From Methanoflorens sp963701995 (lineage in GTDB: Archaea > Halobacteriota > Bog-38 > Methanoflorentales > Methanoflorentaceae): a stretch of DNA of 64,000 bases. A model generated the notes under the pieces. It did not search any database. It was not told where the DNA came from and saw only the letters and a list, made by a program, of their open reading frames with translations. Where the stretch lies: assembly GCA_963701995.1 (NCBI GenBank), contig OY969693.1:992001-1056000 (forward strand), written 5' to 3'. The translations under genes and the position numbers were made by a program. Below are positions 51,470 through 60,164 of the stretch, piece by piece (position 1 is the stretch's first letter; each line of letters starts with the position of its first letter).

Positions 51470-52519
51470 ATGTTCAAAGCAATTCCTGTAGAAAGACGAA
51501 GCAGAGTTATCCACGATTTTCCCTACGGTGTCGAGCGGAGGCGATGCCCGCACGCAGGTATCGTAAATATCACGAAGAGCGGGCACTGCGTTTTTGATTG
51601 CGCATATTGCTACGCGAAGAGCTACCCGTGGTCCGCGAATGGATCTCTCATCGAGGTGTACGAAAATACGCCTGAACTGCTTGATAGCGAGTTAAGAATC
51701 ATTCGCACGTGTCCGCCTCTTTATTTTTGCGCTGTGACAGATCCATTTCAACCGCTTGAGCTTGTGTGGAAAACTTCCCTCGACGCAATGGGTATCGCCG
51801 CGGACCATGGCGTCTTTTTTACTATCGTCACTAAATCGGACCTCGCTTTGAAAGTCCTTGAAACCAGCTGGGCAGATTATGAAAGATTTCGCGTATCCTT
51901 CACGTGTGAGAGTCTCAACCGCAACAAGCTCAGCGCGATCAGCAATGCACCAGATGTTTTTCGAAGGCTGAGGGCCATCGAAAAGCTTGTGAGCGCGGGC
52001 GTCAACGTCTCAGTGAGAGTTGATCCGATAATCTCTGGGCTGACTGACGATTACGGTGAGTTGGACGAATTGTTTCAGACGTTGAGCTCGATGGGCGTTT
52101 GCCACATTACCACCTCAACGGGCAGTTTCAATTCCCGGGCGTTTCGTAAATTACTCGTTGGGATCGAGGAAGGTGGCTACGCGGAGTCAGCTGCGCTAGT
52201 CCGGAGTCGCTATGTCTTTAATGGAAAAAAGTACACGCTAAGCCCGAAAGACCGACTCACGCTCTACACATATCTCGCGTCGCTTTGTGGTCATTACGAC
52301 ATGGGTCTCTCTCTTTGCCAAGAACCGCTGGATCTTGTACCTGGTGACGCGACACGATGCCGCACTCTTGGAGAGTTGGCTATGCGAGATCGGTCGGGGC
52401 GTTTCGTTCCAGTTTGCGGCTCTGACTGCTTAAATGCTTGTCCAAACGCAGAATATCCGCCTTGCAAGAACGAGAAGCTCCGTGCGGAATATCCCTTCAA
52501 ATGGCGGACGCTTAGGTAG
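51470..52519 (+). CDS. Radical SAM protein, SplB-like
   Basis: A 349-residue radical SAM protein resembling the SplB (COG1533) group. The cluster motif is CVFDCAYCYAK near residue 38, with CPHAGIVNITKSGHC before it. TDPFQPLE near residue 90 and VRVDPIISGLTDDYGELDEL near residue 183 are conserved in the group. Cysteines near the C-terminus (CGSDCLNACPNAEYPPC) may bind a second metal or cluster. True spore photoproduct lyases repair DNA; archaeal relatives are mostly uncharacterised. Confidence 0.8.
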   Translation: MFKAIPVERRSRVIHDFPYGVERRRCPHAGIVNITKSGHCVFDCAYCYAKSYPWSANGSLIEVYENTPELLDSELRIIRTCPPLYFCAVTDPFQPLELVWKTSLDAMGIAADHGVFFTIVTKSDLALKVLETSWADYERFRVSFTCESLNRNKLSAISNAPDVFRRLRAIEKLVSAGVNVSVRVDPIISGLTDDYGELDELFQTLSSMGVCHITTSTGSFNSRAFRKLLVGIEEGGYAESAALVRSRYVFNGKKYTLSPKDRLTLYTYLASLCGHYDMGLSLCQEPLDLVPGDATRCRTLGELAMRDRSGRFVPVCGSDCLNACPNAEYPPCKNEKLRAEYPFKWRTLR

Positions 52520-52627
52520 AGCCGTTCTTTTGACGTCTTTGCCGCGCTGTTTTATGCGCCGGCCGATTAACGATGCTTTTAAGTATTAGTCGTACGGAAT
52601 AAAACCTGAAACTTTTTCGTTTATGAT

Positions 52628-53548
52628 ATGATTGCGTTAGTTACAGGTGGCTACGGGTTTATAGGAAACCAGATTGCCGAGCTAATCTCTACCGAATATG
52701 CGGAAGTGCGCATACTTGACAATCTAAGCAACGCAGCGCGGGTAGTTCGATTGCCAAACGTGCGCCTAATCAAGACGGATATCAGAGATACAGGCGCGAC
52801 GAACGAGGCATTTGATGATGTTGACGTAGTTTTCCACACCGCCGCTCGTGTCGACGTAGTCGCAAGCACCAGAGAGCCATTCGTCGATATGGATAACAAC
52901 GTCAAGGGTACTTTATCAGTCTGTGAGGCTGCTCGAAGAAATGACGTGTCGAAGCTCGTTTATTCATCGAGCGCTGCCGTCTACGGAAATGCTGATTCTT
53001 TTCCCATAGATGAGGCGCAGCCGGTACGTCCTCTGTCTCCCTATGCCGTGAGCAAGTATTGCGGCGAACTCTACATGGCTGCTTATTATAATTTGTATGG
53101 CCTCAGCACGCTGTCTTTGCGATACTTCAACGTTTATGGCCCCTATCAACGTCCGGAAAACGCGTACTCTGGCGTGATTAGTACATTCTTCTATAACGCA
53201 ACAAGAAACGCACCTCTGCAAATACACGGTGACGGGAACCAGACCAGGGACTTCGTGTATGTAACAGACGTGGCGAATGCGAATCTGCTGGCGGCAAATA
53301 GCGGTGCAGCAAATGCAGTGGTGAACATAGGAAGCGGGCGCGAGACGTCAATAAATGAACTAGCCATGATGATCAAGAAAATGGCTCTTTCTGATTCGAG
53401 CATCGCGCACGGCGCGCCGCGTATCAGCGACGGCAGGAGGTCTCTGGCGGATATCAGAAACGCAAAGCGAATCATAGACTACGAGCCAAAAATCCGCATA
53501 GATGGGGGCCTCACAAAGCTCAGGCAGTTCTTTGGCGATACGCGCTGA
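52628..53548 (+). CDS. NAD-dependent nucleotide-sugar epimerase/dehydratase (GalE-like)
   Basis: A 306-residue extended SDR. VTGGYGFIGNQIAEL at the start binds NAD, HTAARVDVVASTREP follows near residue 76, and the catalytic set is SSSAAVYG near residue 118 with YAVSKYCGE near residue 140. RYFNVYGPYQRPENAYSGVI is typical of UDP-glucose/GlcNAc 4-epimerases. It probably makes UDP-galactose, UDP-GalNAc or a uronic acid form for the glycan region. TTATG precedes the start; no operon partner. Confidence 0.88.
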   Translation: MIALVTGGYGFIGNQIAELISTEYAEVRILDNLSNAARVVRLPNVRLIKTDIRDTGATNEAFDDVDVVFHTAARVDVVASTREPFVDMDNNVKGTLSVCEAARRNDVSKLVYSSSAAVYGNADSFPIDEAQPVRPLSPYAVSKYCGELYMAAYYNLYGLSTLSLRYFNVYGPYQRPENAYSGVISTFFYNATRNAPLQIHGDGNQTRDFVYVTDVANANLLAANSGAANAVVNIGSGRETSINELAMMIKKMALSDSSIAHGAPRISDGRRSLADIRNAKRIIDYEPKIRIDGGLTKLRQFFGDTR

Positions 53549-53644
53549 CAATTCGAGTCTCACCTTGGTCAGAATAGTCAATGGCCCGAAGGTTCTCGCT
53601 TCGAATCATATTCGCATCGCCAAACAGAAGATAATGAAGAACTT

Positions 53645-54019
53645 ATGTCGAACATAGTGCAAATTGTTCTCGCGTTCTTTGCCGTGGTCGTCGTCCCGGC
53701 TTCGCTTTGTCGCTCGCGTATTTGTCCAGATTAGATCATTTGGAGGTAACCGAGCGATTAATGATGTCGATCGGCTTGAGTATTACTATGGTGGTTGCAA
53801 TCGGGCTTTTTTTTGGGTTATTCTCCAATGCTGATAAATGACACCAGCGGAACCACTGCGTATTCGTTATTTGCTGCGCTCGTCTTCGTAACAATCTTCT
53901 TCCTGATAATATGGGCTTTGAGAGCAGCGCGCTTGGCAGTCAAAGACACACGAGAGATTGTCAAGCCAAAATGCGGAGTCAGCCACAAACTCTCTTTTCG
54001 TCTAAGCAATCGGTCATAA
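53645..54019 (+). pseudogene. Frameshifted small membrane protein (DUF1616-like remnant)
   Basis: ATG 53645 opens SNIVQIVLAFFAVVVVPASL, then the frame breaks. The next frame continues sensibly as LAYLSRLDHLEVTERLMMSI and GLSITMVVAIGLFF, which resembles the DUF1616 block of a membrane segment followed by ERLxxSxGLSI. After an eight-T run at about 53808-53815 the frame shifts again to LINDTSGTTAYSLFAALVFV and FFLIIWALRAARL. Joined, this is one protein of about 120 residues with three membrane segments. Both breaks could be decay or assembly error. It ends inside the PIG-L gene's 3' end. Confidence 0.5.
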
Positions 54020-54646
54020 GGTTAGCTTTGCCAGATCGAACGCTTCAGCTTTACTGTGATTATGAGTCGCTAGCATTCCGGCCTGAAAAGCGCGATACTG
54101 TGCGAGACCAGCTATCGCTTCTGTTCGCACGTAGTACTTGTCATTCTGCGTTTCGTGAAGCTTTAACGCTTCGAGCTTGATGTTGAAGAAATTCGTAATG
54201 TTGACAAAAACTCGTGGAGTAAACTCGAGTGACACGCTGGGAGACTCATAGAGGAAAATATCATCCACGTGCCTGTACAACGTCATAGTCGCAAGGGCGG
54301 CATTTCGATGATCTTGGTGATGGTCGTGCGAACTGTGCGTATATATTCTATCGGGCTGTAATGCATCTACCTTTGCTTGAATAAGCTCGATTGTCCGGTA
54401 GTCAGTTGTGATCATCCGATCCTTGAGATCCTCAATAGTGATACTGTCCGCGCAGAGGACCTGTGCGGCTTTCTTACACTCACTGATTCTTTTGTCACTT
54501 GGCCCCCCTGCTTCGCCCTTGGAGAGCACAAGAAGGTGTACGTCGTCGCCTTTGTGTTTGTGATAAGCTAACGTCGCGTAGCAGCCTAGCTCACAATCAT
54601 CTGGATGAGCGCCGATCGCTAGAATTACTTTACCCAAATAAATCAC
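54014..54646 (-). CDS. PIG-L/LmbE family deacetylase
   Basis: A 210-residue zinc deacetylase. The metal site is AIGAHPDDCELGC near residue 10 and THSSHDHHQDHRNAALAT near residue 103 (HxxH type). Family members remove N-acetyl from GlcNAc-containing molecules: GlcNAc-PI, mycothiol and bacillithiol precursors (MshB, BshB). The gene overlaps the BshC-like gene by 17 bp, so the two are co-translated. Position and partner suggest a GlcNAc-based conjugate as substrate, which is inference. Confidence 0.88.
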   Translation of the reverse strand: MIYLGKVILAIGAHPDDCELGCYATLAYHKHKGDDVHLLVLSKGEAGGPSDKRISECKKAAQVLCADSITIEDLKDRMITTDYRTIELIQAKVDALQPDRIYTHSSHDHHQDHRNAALATMTLYRHVDDIFLYESPSVSLEFTPRVFVNITNFFNIKLEALKLHETQNDKYYVRTEAIAGLAQYRAFQAGMLATHNHSKAEAFDLAKLTL

Positions 54647-56243
54647 CAGTGCATAGTTGTTTTGTCGCGTTGAACAATGCGTCCATCGAAGTATTGGTGA
54701 GCAAAGGCACGTTTGCGTTGAAGCTTATATTTCCTTTAAGTGCGTACGACCATTGGGCACAGGTCGATCGTATCCCTATGTTAGTTGCATAATCAATGAC
54801 GGAGGGAATCACGTTGAGCGTTTTCGCCGTATTGCCCACGATCGAGCGATCTCTTGCGATCTGGTTTCGTTCAAATCGTGTTCTCAACTCATTTTGCATA
54901 CTTACAATCATAGCTATTTTCTCTTTAAAGCCATCAAGTTTCCTATTTGCGACTGCACTTTTCAAGTTGTCAAGCGCGCAGATGACGCCGTCAATGTCCG
55001 CGAGAATATCGTCCAACTCGCCCTGTACGATCTCCACGTCGCACTTCTCATCCTTCGCCAGATTGTATTGAGATCGCACCCTGAGTAGCTCGAGAATTGC
55101 GTCAAGCTGTCCAACCCCCCCGTACATATCTTTCGGCCTCCATATCGAGACGACAGGGAATTGCATCCCAAGCGCTCCAGCGATCTTCTCAGCTCTGCCC
55201 AGATATTCGGCGCCTCCGTGGCCACCGACGTAGAACGAAACGCCTATCCCGCTAAAGGCGATAAGCATCGCCTCTGCTCGGAGCGACACGTTGGGCAACA
55301 TCTGTTCCAGGGCTGAGCGCAGATCCCCCAGAAACTCTACAGTTGTTGTGCACGCGCGACACTTCGCCACGAGCGCATGATCGGGCGCCCTCCTCATCTC
55401 TACGTCAGCTTTTCCGCCGCACGGGCAATGATACCAAACAGGGATAGGTGGCTTCGCACCTGGGTTCTTCTGCGCCTCGGCCATCAATCTAGCGTACTGG
55501 TCGTAGTTTTCCAACAGAAAAGCGATCTCATCACTGAACACCTGTTGGCATTCGGAAAACCGCGCGAACGCGGTTGTATACCCACACTCCTCAATGAGGT
55601 ACGCGAAAAAGAATGCGTTAAAATCAGCCGCGTTCGTGCTTCTCTGATACGCCCGATCGATAACGTCAGAAACGGCGCGCGTGTCGAGGTCGACGTCCGG
55701 AACCGGCAGCTTCAAACGCTTCGCGTGATTCATCACTGAATCGAACGACTCGCTCGCCCAACGTTCGATGTCGCTTTTTAGCTTTGCCACTTCGGCGCTG
55801 TCTGGATTCGGAACGGCGCGCATGAGCTTGTTGTGGTACGTCGGACCGACCGCCAAGTGGAGGGTGAGCGTGCCGTTTCTGTTTCTGACGCTCGGGAGCT
55901 GCGCTTCTCGGAACCACCGCTCATTGGCGAAGTCCTGGTCGGCAAAACAAAAGAGCTCAACTACAGGGCAGTCAAGTCTCTCGCGCAACTGCTCGGCCAC
56001 TGCATGGACGAGCACCGCCTTGCGCACGACCCCACTGTAGGGCAGGAAGTTTGGCTGATGGGCAGACATCAAAACAATTCCTTCATAATCTGCTTGAAGC
56101 GGGATCCGAGAATCGCTATGAAACGCTCTGACGTGTTCAGCAAACGCTTTGCGCTTGCCATGCATCGTGTCGTCGGGGTAAACAGCGTTACCTGCAACAA
56201 CTCGCGTCAGTTCCTGCAGATTCTTGCATTGATCCCCTTTCAT
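54630..56243 (-). CDS. BshC-like protein (bacillithiol cysteine-adding enzyme family)
   Basis: 537 residues, the usual BshC size. MSAHQPNFLPYSGVVRKAVL near residue 60 corresponds to the BshC GQQxGLxxGPLYTxxK region, and CPVVELFCFADQDFANERWF near residue 92 to its PVxWxAxEDHDxxE block. A CPCG...CRAC zinc-finger-like insert near residues 275-300 is not in bacterial BshC. BshC is proposed to join cysteine to GlcN-malate. The gene is upstream of and overlaps a PIG-L deacetylase, the BshB-like activity. Bacillithiol is not known in archaea, so the product is unknown. Confidence 0.6.
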   Translation of the reverse strand: MKGDQCKNLQELTRVVAGNAVYPDDTMHGKRKAFAEHVRAFHSDSRIPLQADYEGIVLMSAHQPNFLPYSGVVRKAVLVHAVAEQLRERLDCPVVELFCFADQDFANERWFREAQLPSVRNRNGTLTLHLAVGPTYHNKLMRAVPNPDSAEVAKLKSDIERWASESFDSVMNHAKRLKLPVPDVDLDTRAVSDVIDRAYQRSTNAADFNAFFFAYLIEECGYTTAFARFSECQQVFSDEIAFLLENYDQYARLMAEAQKNPGAKPPIPVWYHCPCGGKADVEMRRAPDHALVAKCRACTTTVEFLGDLRSALEQMLPNVSLRAEAMLIAFSGIGVSFYVGGHGGAEYLGRAEKIAGALGMQFPVVSIWRPKDMYGGVGQLDAILELLRVRSQYNLAKDEKCDVEIVQGELDDILADIDGVICALDNLKSAVANRKLDGFKEKIAMIVSMQNELRTRFERNQIARDRSIVGNTAKTLNVIPSVIDYATNIGIRSTCAQWSYALKGNISFNANVPLLTNTSMDALFNATKQLCTGDLFG

Positions 56244-56327
56244 GAATCACCAAAAAACATGACCCACAACAAGCTTTGGAACGTGAAATCCAAGACTCGC
56301 GTTCCAATCAGCATGATAAGCAACGCC

Positions 56328-56334
56328 TATATAG
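56328..56334 (+). promoter_or_regulatory. TATA box of the second GlmU-like gene
   Basis: TATATAG lies 33 bp upstream of GTG 56367. This supports the GTG start and excludes the long open frame upstream. The 123-bp gap also holds the promoter of the divergent BshC-like gene. Confidence 0.6.
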
Positions 56335-56366
56335 TTATTTTCCGTATAGATGTGCGAAGTGATACA

Positions 56367-57581
56367 GTGAAAGCCATTGTCCTAGCTGCAGGCGAAGGAA
56401 CGCGATTAAGGCCATTCACACTGACTCAACCGAAAGCGATGGTGCCGGTGGCTAACAGGCCCATTCTTGAATATGTGATCGATTCTTTAGCAGGGTGCGG
56501 CGTCACCGACATCAGTTTGGTAGTCGGCTACAAAAAAGAAAAAGTAATGAACTATTTTGAGGGTGGCAAGAAATTCGGCGTTAAAATAAATTACGTCGAG
56601 CAGCCACAGCAGCTCGGAACGGCTCACGCTATAAAGCTGGCCGAAGATTCAATCGAGGAAAACTTCCTAGTTCTAAATGGCGACAATCTCACAAGCCCGC
56701 AAGCCATAGAAGAAGTCATGAGCAACGCATCCGGCGACGTGACGCTCCTTCTCACCGTTAAAGAAAACGTTAAGGGTTATGGAGTCGTCACGACTGAAGG
56801 CAACCGCGTCACTCAAATAGTCGAAAAGCCCGGGACGGATATTAGCCACTATATCAATACGGGCATCTACGTTTTTGCTCCTGCTGCCTTCAATGAGATA
56901 CCGTACACAAAGATATCTCCTCGGGGTGAATACGAGATAACGGATACCATTCAGAGGATGATCGAGAAGCAGTATGATGTCAAAGGCGTCCACACTACCT
57001 CCATGTGGATTGATGCCAGTTACCCCTGGGATTTGCTTAATGCAAACGCGGCAGTGCTTGCTTCTATCAAAGAGGCGCCCGCCCACCAAAACGGCCAAAT
57101 CGAAGACGATGCGAAAGTGAGGGGAAGCGTCATCGTCGGCGAAAATTCGATAATACGGTCTGGGTCTTATGTGCTCGGTCCTGTCGTCATAGGTAGAGAC
57201 GCTGAGATTGGACCTAACGTGACTATACTCCCCTCGACGAGTATCGGAAATGGCGTTACCATCGACTCGTTTACCGAGGTGCGAAACTCGTTGGTTATGA
57301 ACGACGTGCGACTGGGCTCTCACTCTCTCGTTGCAAATTCTATCATTGGAAAAAATACGATGATTGGTTCCCATTTCATCGCAGAGCAAACAAAGCTTGC
57401 TATGCCATTTCTTGACGGAGAGCTGCACCACGTAATGAATTTAGGTGCGATAATCGGTGAGAATTGTCGTTTCGGGCACGGGGTCCTCGTTGAAGCTGGA
57501 AAAATCATTGGTGTGCACTGCACCGTGGAATCCGCCACGACGATAAGAAAGAACGTCGATAACTACAGCACCATCGTTTGA
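56367..57581 (+). CDS. Second GlmU-like sugar-1-P nucleotidylyltransferase/acetyltransferase
   Basis: 404 residues from GTG 56367, giving KAIVLAAGEGTRLRPFTLTQ. The nucleotidyltransferase core has QPQQLGTAHAIKLAED near residue 75 and LNGDNL near residue 100; the C-terminal beta-helix has GRDAEIGPNVTILPSTSIG and GAIIGENCRFGHGVLVEAGK. The family makes UDP-GlcNAc or dTDP/UDP-glucose-type sugars. It shares the layout of 40337-41569 but not its GlmM partner. It is divergent from the BshC-like gene. Confidence 0.87.
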   Translation: MKAIVLAAGEGTRLRPFTLTQPKAMVPVANRPILEYVIDSLAGCGVTDISLVVGYKKEKVMNYFEGGKKFGVKINYVEQPQQLGTAHAIKLAEDSIEENFLVLNGDNLTSPQAIEEVMSNASGDVTLLLTVKENVKGYGVVTTEGNRVTQIVEKPGTDISHYINTGIYVFAPAAFNEIPYTKISPRGEYEITDTIQRMIEKQYDVKGVHTTSMWIDASYPWDLLNANAAVLASIKEAPAHQNGQIEDDAKVRGSVIVGENSIIRSGSYVLGPVVIGRDAEIGPNVTILPSTSIGNGVTIDSFTEVRNSLVMNDVRLGSHSLVANSIIGKNTMIGSHFIAEQTKLAMPFLDGELHHVMNLGAIIGENCRFGHGVLVEAGKIIGVHCTVESATTIRKNVDNYSTIV

Positions 57582-57769
57582 GGCACGCTGCGGGCACCGG
57601 TTACTATCCTAATGCGCGCGAAGCTCATAGCAGCACAAGGCGCGTGCCCCATCATCACGTCGCAATACATTGAAACTCCAAGCCAGAAAATGCGAACGCG
57701 TGGGGGTTAAGATCGATCTCAAAGAAGCTCATAGAACCGATTTTTTTTGATTTAACTGCCACGGAAGCT

Positions 57770-57795
57770 TTTATATAGAAGTTTAAACATATAAA
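57770..57795. promoter_or_regulatory. Dyad around the TATA region of the grpE-dnaK-dnaJ operon
   Basis: TTTATAT (57770-57776) and ATATAAA (57789-57795) are inverted repeats with a 12-bp spacer that contains the palindrome GTTTAAAC. Either arm can act as TATA for the operon, so a dimeric repressor here could block heat-shock transcription. It lies about 30-55 bp upstream of the grpE start. Confidence 0.5.
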
Positions 57796-57824
57796 AAATT
57801 AGTCTTTTCTTTGAGGAGGTATCG

Positions 57825-58358
57825 CTGATTCAACAAGATGACGACCAGGAGCTTGTCGAAGTCGAAATTCCCCCTGAGGAAGCAGCTATTTTGGAGGAGC
57901 TTGACAACGTCAAAGAACAGAATGAGGAATACCTTTCACGCCTACAGAGGCTTCAAGCTGACTTCGAAAACTTCAAGCGGCGAACTAAAATCCAAAGCAA
58001 GGATCTCGCTAAGTATGCGTCCGTCGATCTGATTAGGGAGTTACTTGATATCTCTGATAATCTCGAGCGAGCTGCCCAGGCACTGAGGGCTGAGGGAGTC
58101 CAAGGCGTCTACGAAGGAATTGAGTTGATACACAAGCAGCTATGCGATATTTTGAGTAGGAACGGAGTCACGAGGATAGACTCGGTTGGAGAGTTGTTTG
58201 ATCCACGCGTACACGAAGCGATTATGACTGAAGTGGATACTAACCTGCCAGATAACGTGATAGCTGAGGAGATTCAAAAGGGCTATAAGCTTCATGAAAA
58301 GGTGATTCGGCCTTCCAAAGTGAAGGTTAACAAAAGCACAAATAAGGTGGACAGATGA
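57825..58358 (+). CDS. grpE: Nucleotide exchange factor GrpE, non-AUG start
   Basis: About 177 residues, the usual size. A long coiled coil (EELDNVKEQNEEYLSRLQRL and ADFENFKRRTKIQSKDLAKY) precedes the C-terminal beta domain with GVTRIDSVGELFDPRVHEAI and VIRPSKVKV. The frame has no ATG near its start. A strong GAGGAGGT (57813-57820) lies 4 bp before CTG 57825 and 7 bp before ATT 57828, so one of these should start it; TTG 57891 would lose 22 residues. It overlaps dnaK by ATGA. Confidence 0.9.
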   Translation: MIQQDDDQELVEVEIPPEEAAILEELDNVKEQNEEYLSRLQRLQADFENFKRRTKIQSKDLAKYASVDLIRELLDISDNLERAAQALRAEGVQGVYEGIELIHKQLCDILSRNGVTRIDSVGELFDPRVHEAIMTEVDTNLPDNVIAEEIQKGYKLHEKVIRPSKVKVNKSTNKVDR

Positions 58359-60148
58359 GCAAGGTAATAGGCATAGATTTAGGAACGACTAACTCTGTCG
58401 TCGCAGTCATGGAAGGAGGAGAACCAGTAGTAATCCCAAACGCAGAAGGAAATCGAACGACGCCCTCCGTAGTAGCTTTCGTGAAGAATGAACGAGTTGT
58501 AGGCGAGATTGCAAAAAGGCAGGCGATTACTAATCCAGATCACACAATTTCGTCTATAAAAAGGAAGATGGGCTCCGACTTCACGGTCGCCATTGAAGGC
58601 AAGACCTACACACCACAAGAAATCTCAGCAATGATCATACAGAAATTGCGGCAAGATGCTGAGAATTATCTTGGTGAGAAGGTGAGCCAAGCCGTTGTCA
58701 CTGTCCCTGCGTATTTCAACGATAGTCAGCGTCAAGCCACGAAAGACGCGGGTACTATAGCAGGTCTTGAAGTCTTGCGGATTATTAATGAACCAACAGC
58801 ATCTGCCCTCGCGTACGGCTTGGATAAAGCCGAAGATCAGAAGATTTTGGTTTTTGATCTTGGCGGCGGAACATTTGACGTGTCGATATTGGATATCGGT
58901 GACGGGGTATTTCACGTAAAAGCTACTAACGGCAACAACCTGCTCGGTGGCGATGACTTTGATCAAAGGATTATCGATTATCTTGCCGATCAGTTCAAGA
59001 AGGACCATGGCATCGATCTCAGAAACGACAAGATGGCCTTGCAGAGGCTCAAGGAGGCGGCAGAGAAGGCTAAGATCGAGTTGTCAACGTTGACCACTGC
59101 GGCGGTGAACCTCCCGTTTATTACGGCAGATCAAAACGGCCCAAAGCACTTGGATATGTCGTTGACGCGGGCGCAGTTTGACAAGCTTACAGAGGATTTG
59201 GTCGAAAAGACGATGGGGCCGATGAGACAGGCTATGAAAGACGCAAAGCTTGAGCCAAAGGATATCAACCGCATCCTACTAGTTGGGGGCTCTACTCGCA
59301 CTCCTTCGGTGCAAAACGCCATAAAGCAATACCTTGGCAAAGAGCCCGATCGTGGCATTAACCCGGACGAATGCGTGGCAATCGGCGCTGCAATCCAAGC
59401 CGGTATTCTTGTCGGCGAGGTGAAAGACGTGTTGCTGCTCGACGTCACTCCCTTATCCTTGGGAATTGAAACCCTCGGCGGTGTGTTCACTAAACTCATT
59501 GAAAAGAATACCACTATTCCTACCAAGAAATCTCAAATATTTTCGACTGCAGCTGATAGCCAGACCTCTGTTGAGATTCACGTGCTTCAGGGTGAACGTG
59601 AAATGGCTGTCGGCAACAAAACCCTCGGGCGATTTCAGTTAGTCGGAATCCCCCCTGCGCCGCGAGGCGTTCCCCAAATCGACGTCACTTTCGATATAGA
59701 CGCTAACGGTATTGTGCACGTTTCGGCAAAGGATTTGGGAACAGGCAATGAGCAGAAGATTACTATCACGGCGACGAGCGGTCTCAGTAAAGAAGAGATT
59801 GACCGCTTGATGAAAGATGCTGAGGCCCACGCTGATGAGGATCGAAAGAAGAAAGAAGAAGCGGAGATCAGAAATGGCGCGGATTCTATGGTATATACGG
59901 CCGAAAAAACGTTGAGAGAGTCTGGAGATAAGGTCGACGCTTCTAATAAGAGCAAGGTTTCGACCGAAATCGAAAAAGTGCGCGAGGCCCTCAACGGTAC
60001 AGACATCCAGGCCATTAAACAGGCAACAGAACAACTAACGAACACGATTTATCAAATTACGACCGAGCTCTACGCTAAGACTGCAGAAGATGCAAAACAA
60101 GAACCCCCGACCGAAGAATCGGACTACGAGGTAGTCGATGAGAAATAG
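58355..60148 (+). CDS. dnaK: Chaperone DnaK (Hsp70)
   Basis: A 597-residue Hsp70. SKVIGIDLGTTNSVVAV at the start, VTVPAYFNDSQRQATKDAG near residue 125, INEPTASALAYGLD near residue 150, VFDLGGGTFDVS near residue 174 and LLVGGSTRTPSVQNAI near residue 310 are the ATPase motifs. The substrate domain starts near residue 375 and a helical lid follows. Archaeal DnaK systems are bacterial in origin and occur mainly in mesophiles. Coupled to grpE by a 4-bp overlap. Confidence 0.97.
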   Translation: MSKVIGIDLGTTNSVVAVMEGGEPVVIPNAEGNRTTPSVVAFVKNERVVGEIAKRQAITNPDHTISSIKRKMGSDFTVAIEGKTYTPQEISAMIIQKLRQDAENYLGEKVSQAVVTVPAYFNDSQRQATKDAGTIAGLEVLRIINEPTASALAYGLDKAEDQKILVFDLGGGTFDVSILDIGDGVFHVKATNGNNLLGGDDFDQRIIDYLADQFKKDHGIDLRNDKMALQRLKEAAEKAKIELSTLTTAAVNLPFITADQNGPKHLDMSLTRAQFDKLTEDLVEKTMGPMRQAMKDAKLEPKDINRILLVGGSTRTPSVQNAIKQYLGKEPDRGINPDECVAIGAAIQAGILVGEVKDVLLLDVTPLSLGIETLGGVFTKLIEKNTTIPTKKSQIFSTAADSQTSVEIHVLQGEREMAVGNKTLGRFQLVGIPPAPRGVPQIDVTFDIDANGIVHVSAKDLGTGNEQKITITATSGLSKEEIDRLMKDAEAHADEDRKKKEEAEIRNGADSMVYTAEKTLRESGDKVDASNKSKVSTEIEKVREALNGTDIQAIKQATEQLTNTIYQITTELYAKTAEDAKQEPPTEESDYEVVDEK

Positions 60149-60164
60149 TGCGTAAATAGACCTC

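Noticed and set aside
55833..56366. Plus-strand open frame upstream of and fused to the second GlmU-like gene
   Set aside because: It runs antisense through the BshC-like gene; the TATA at 56328 and the family N-terminus place the start at GTG 56367.
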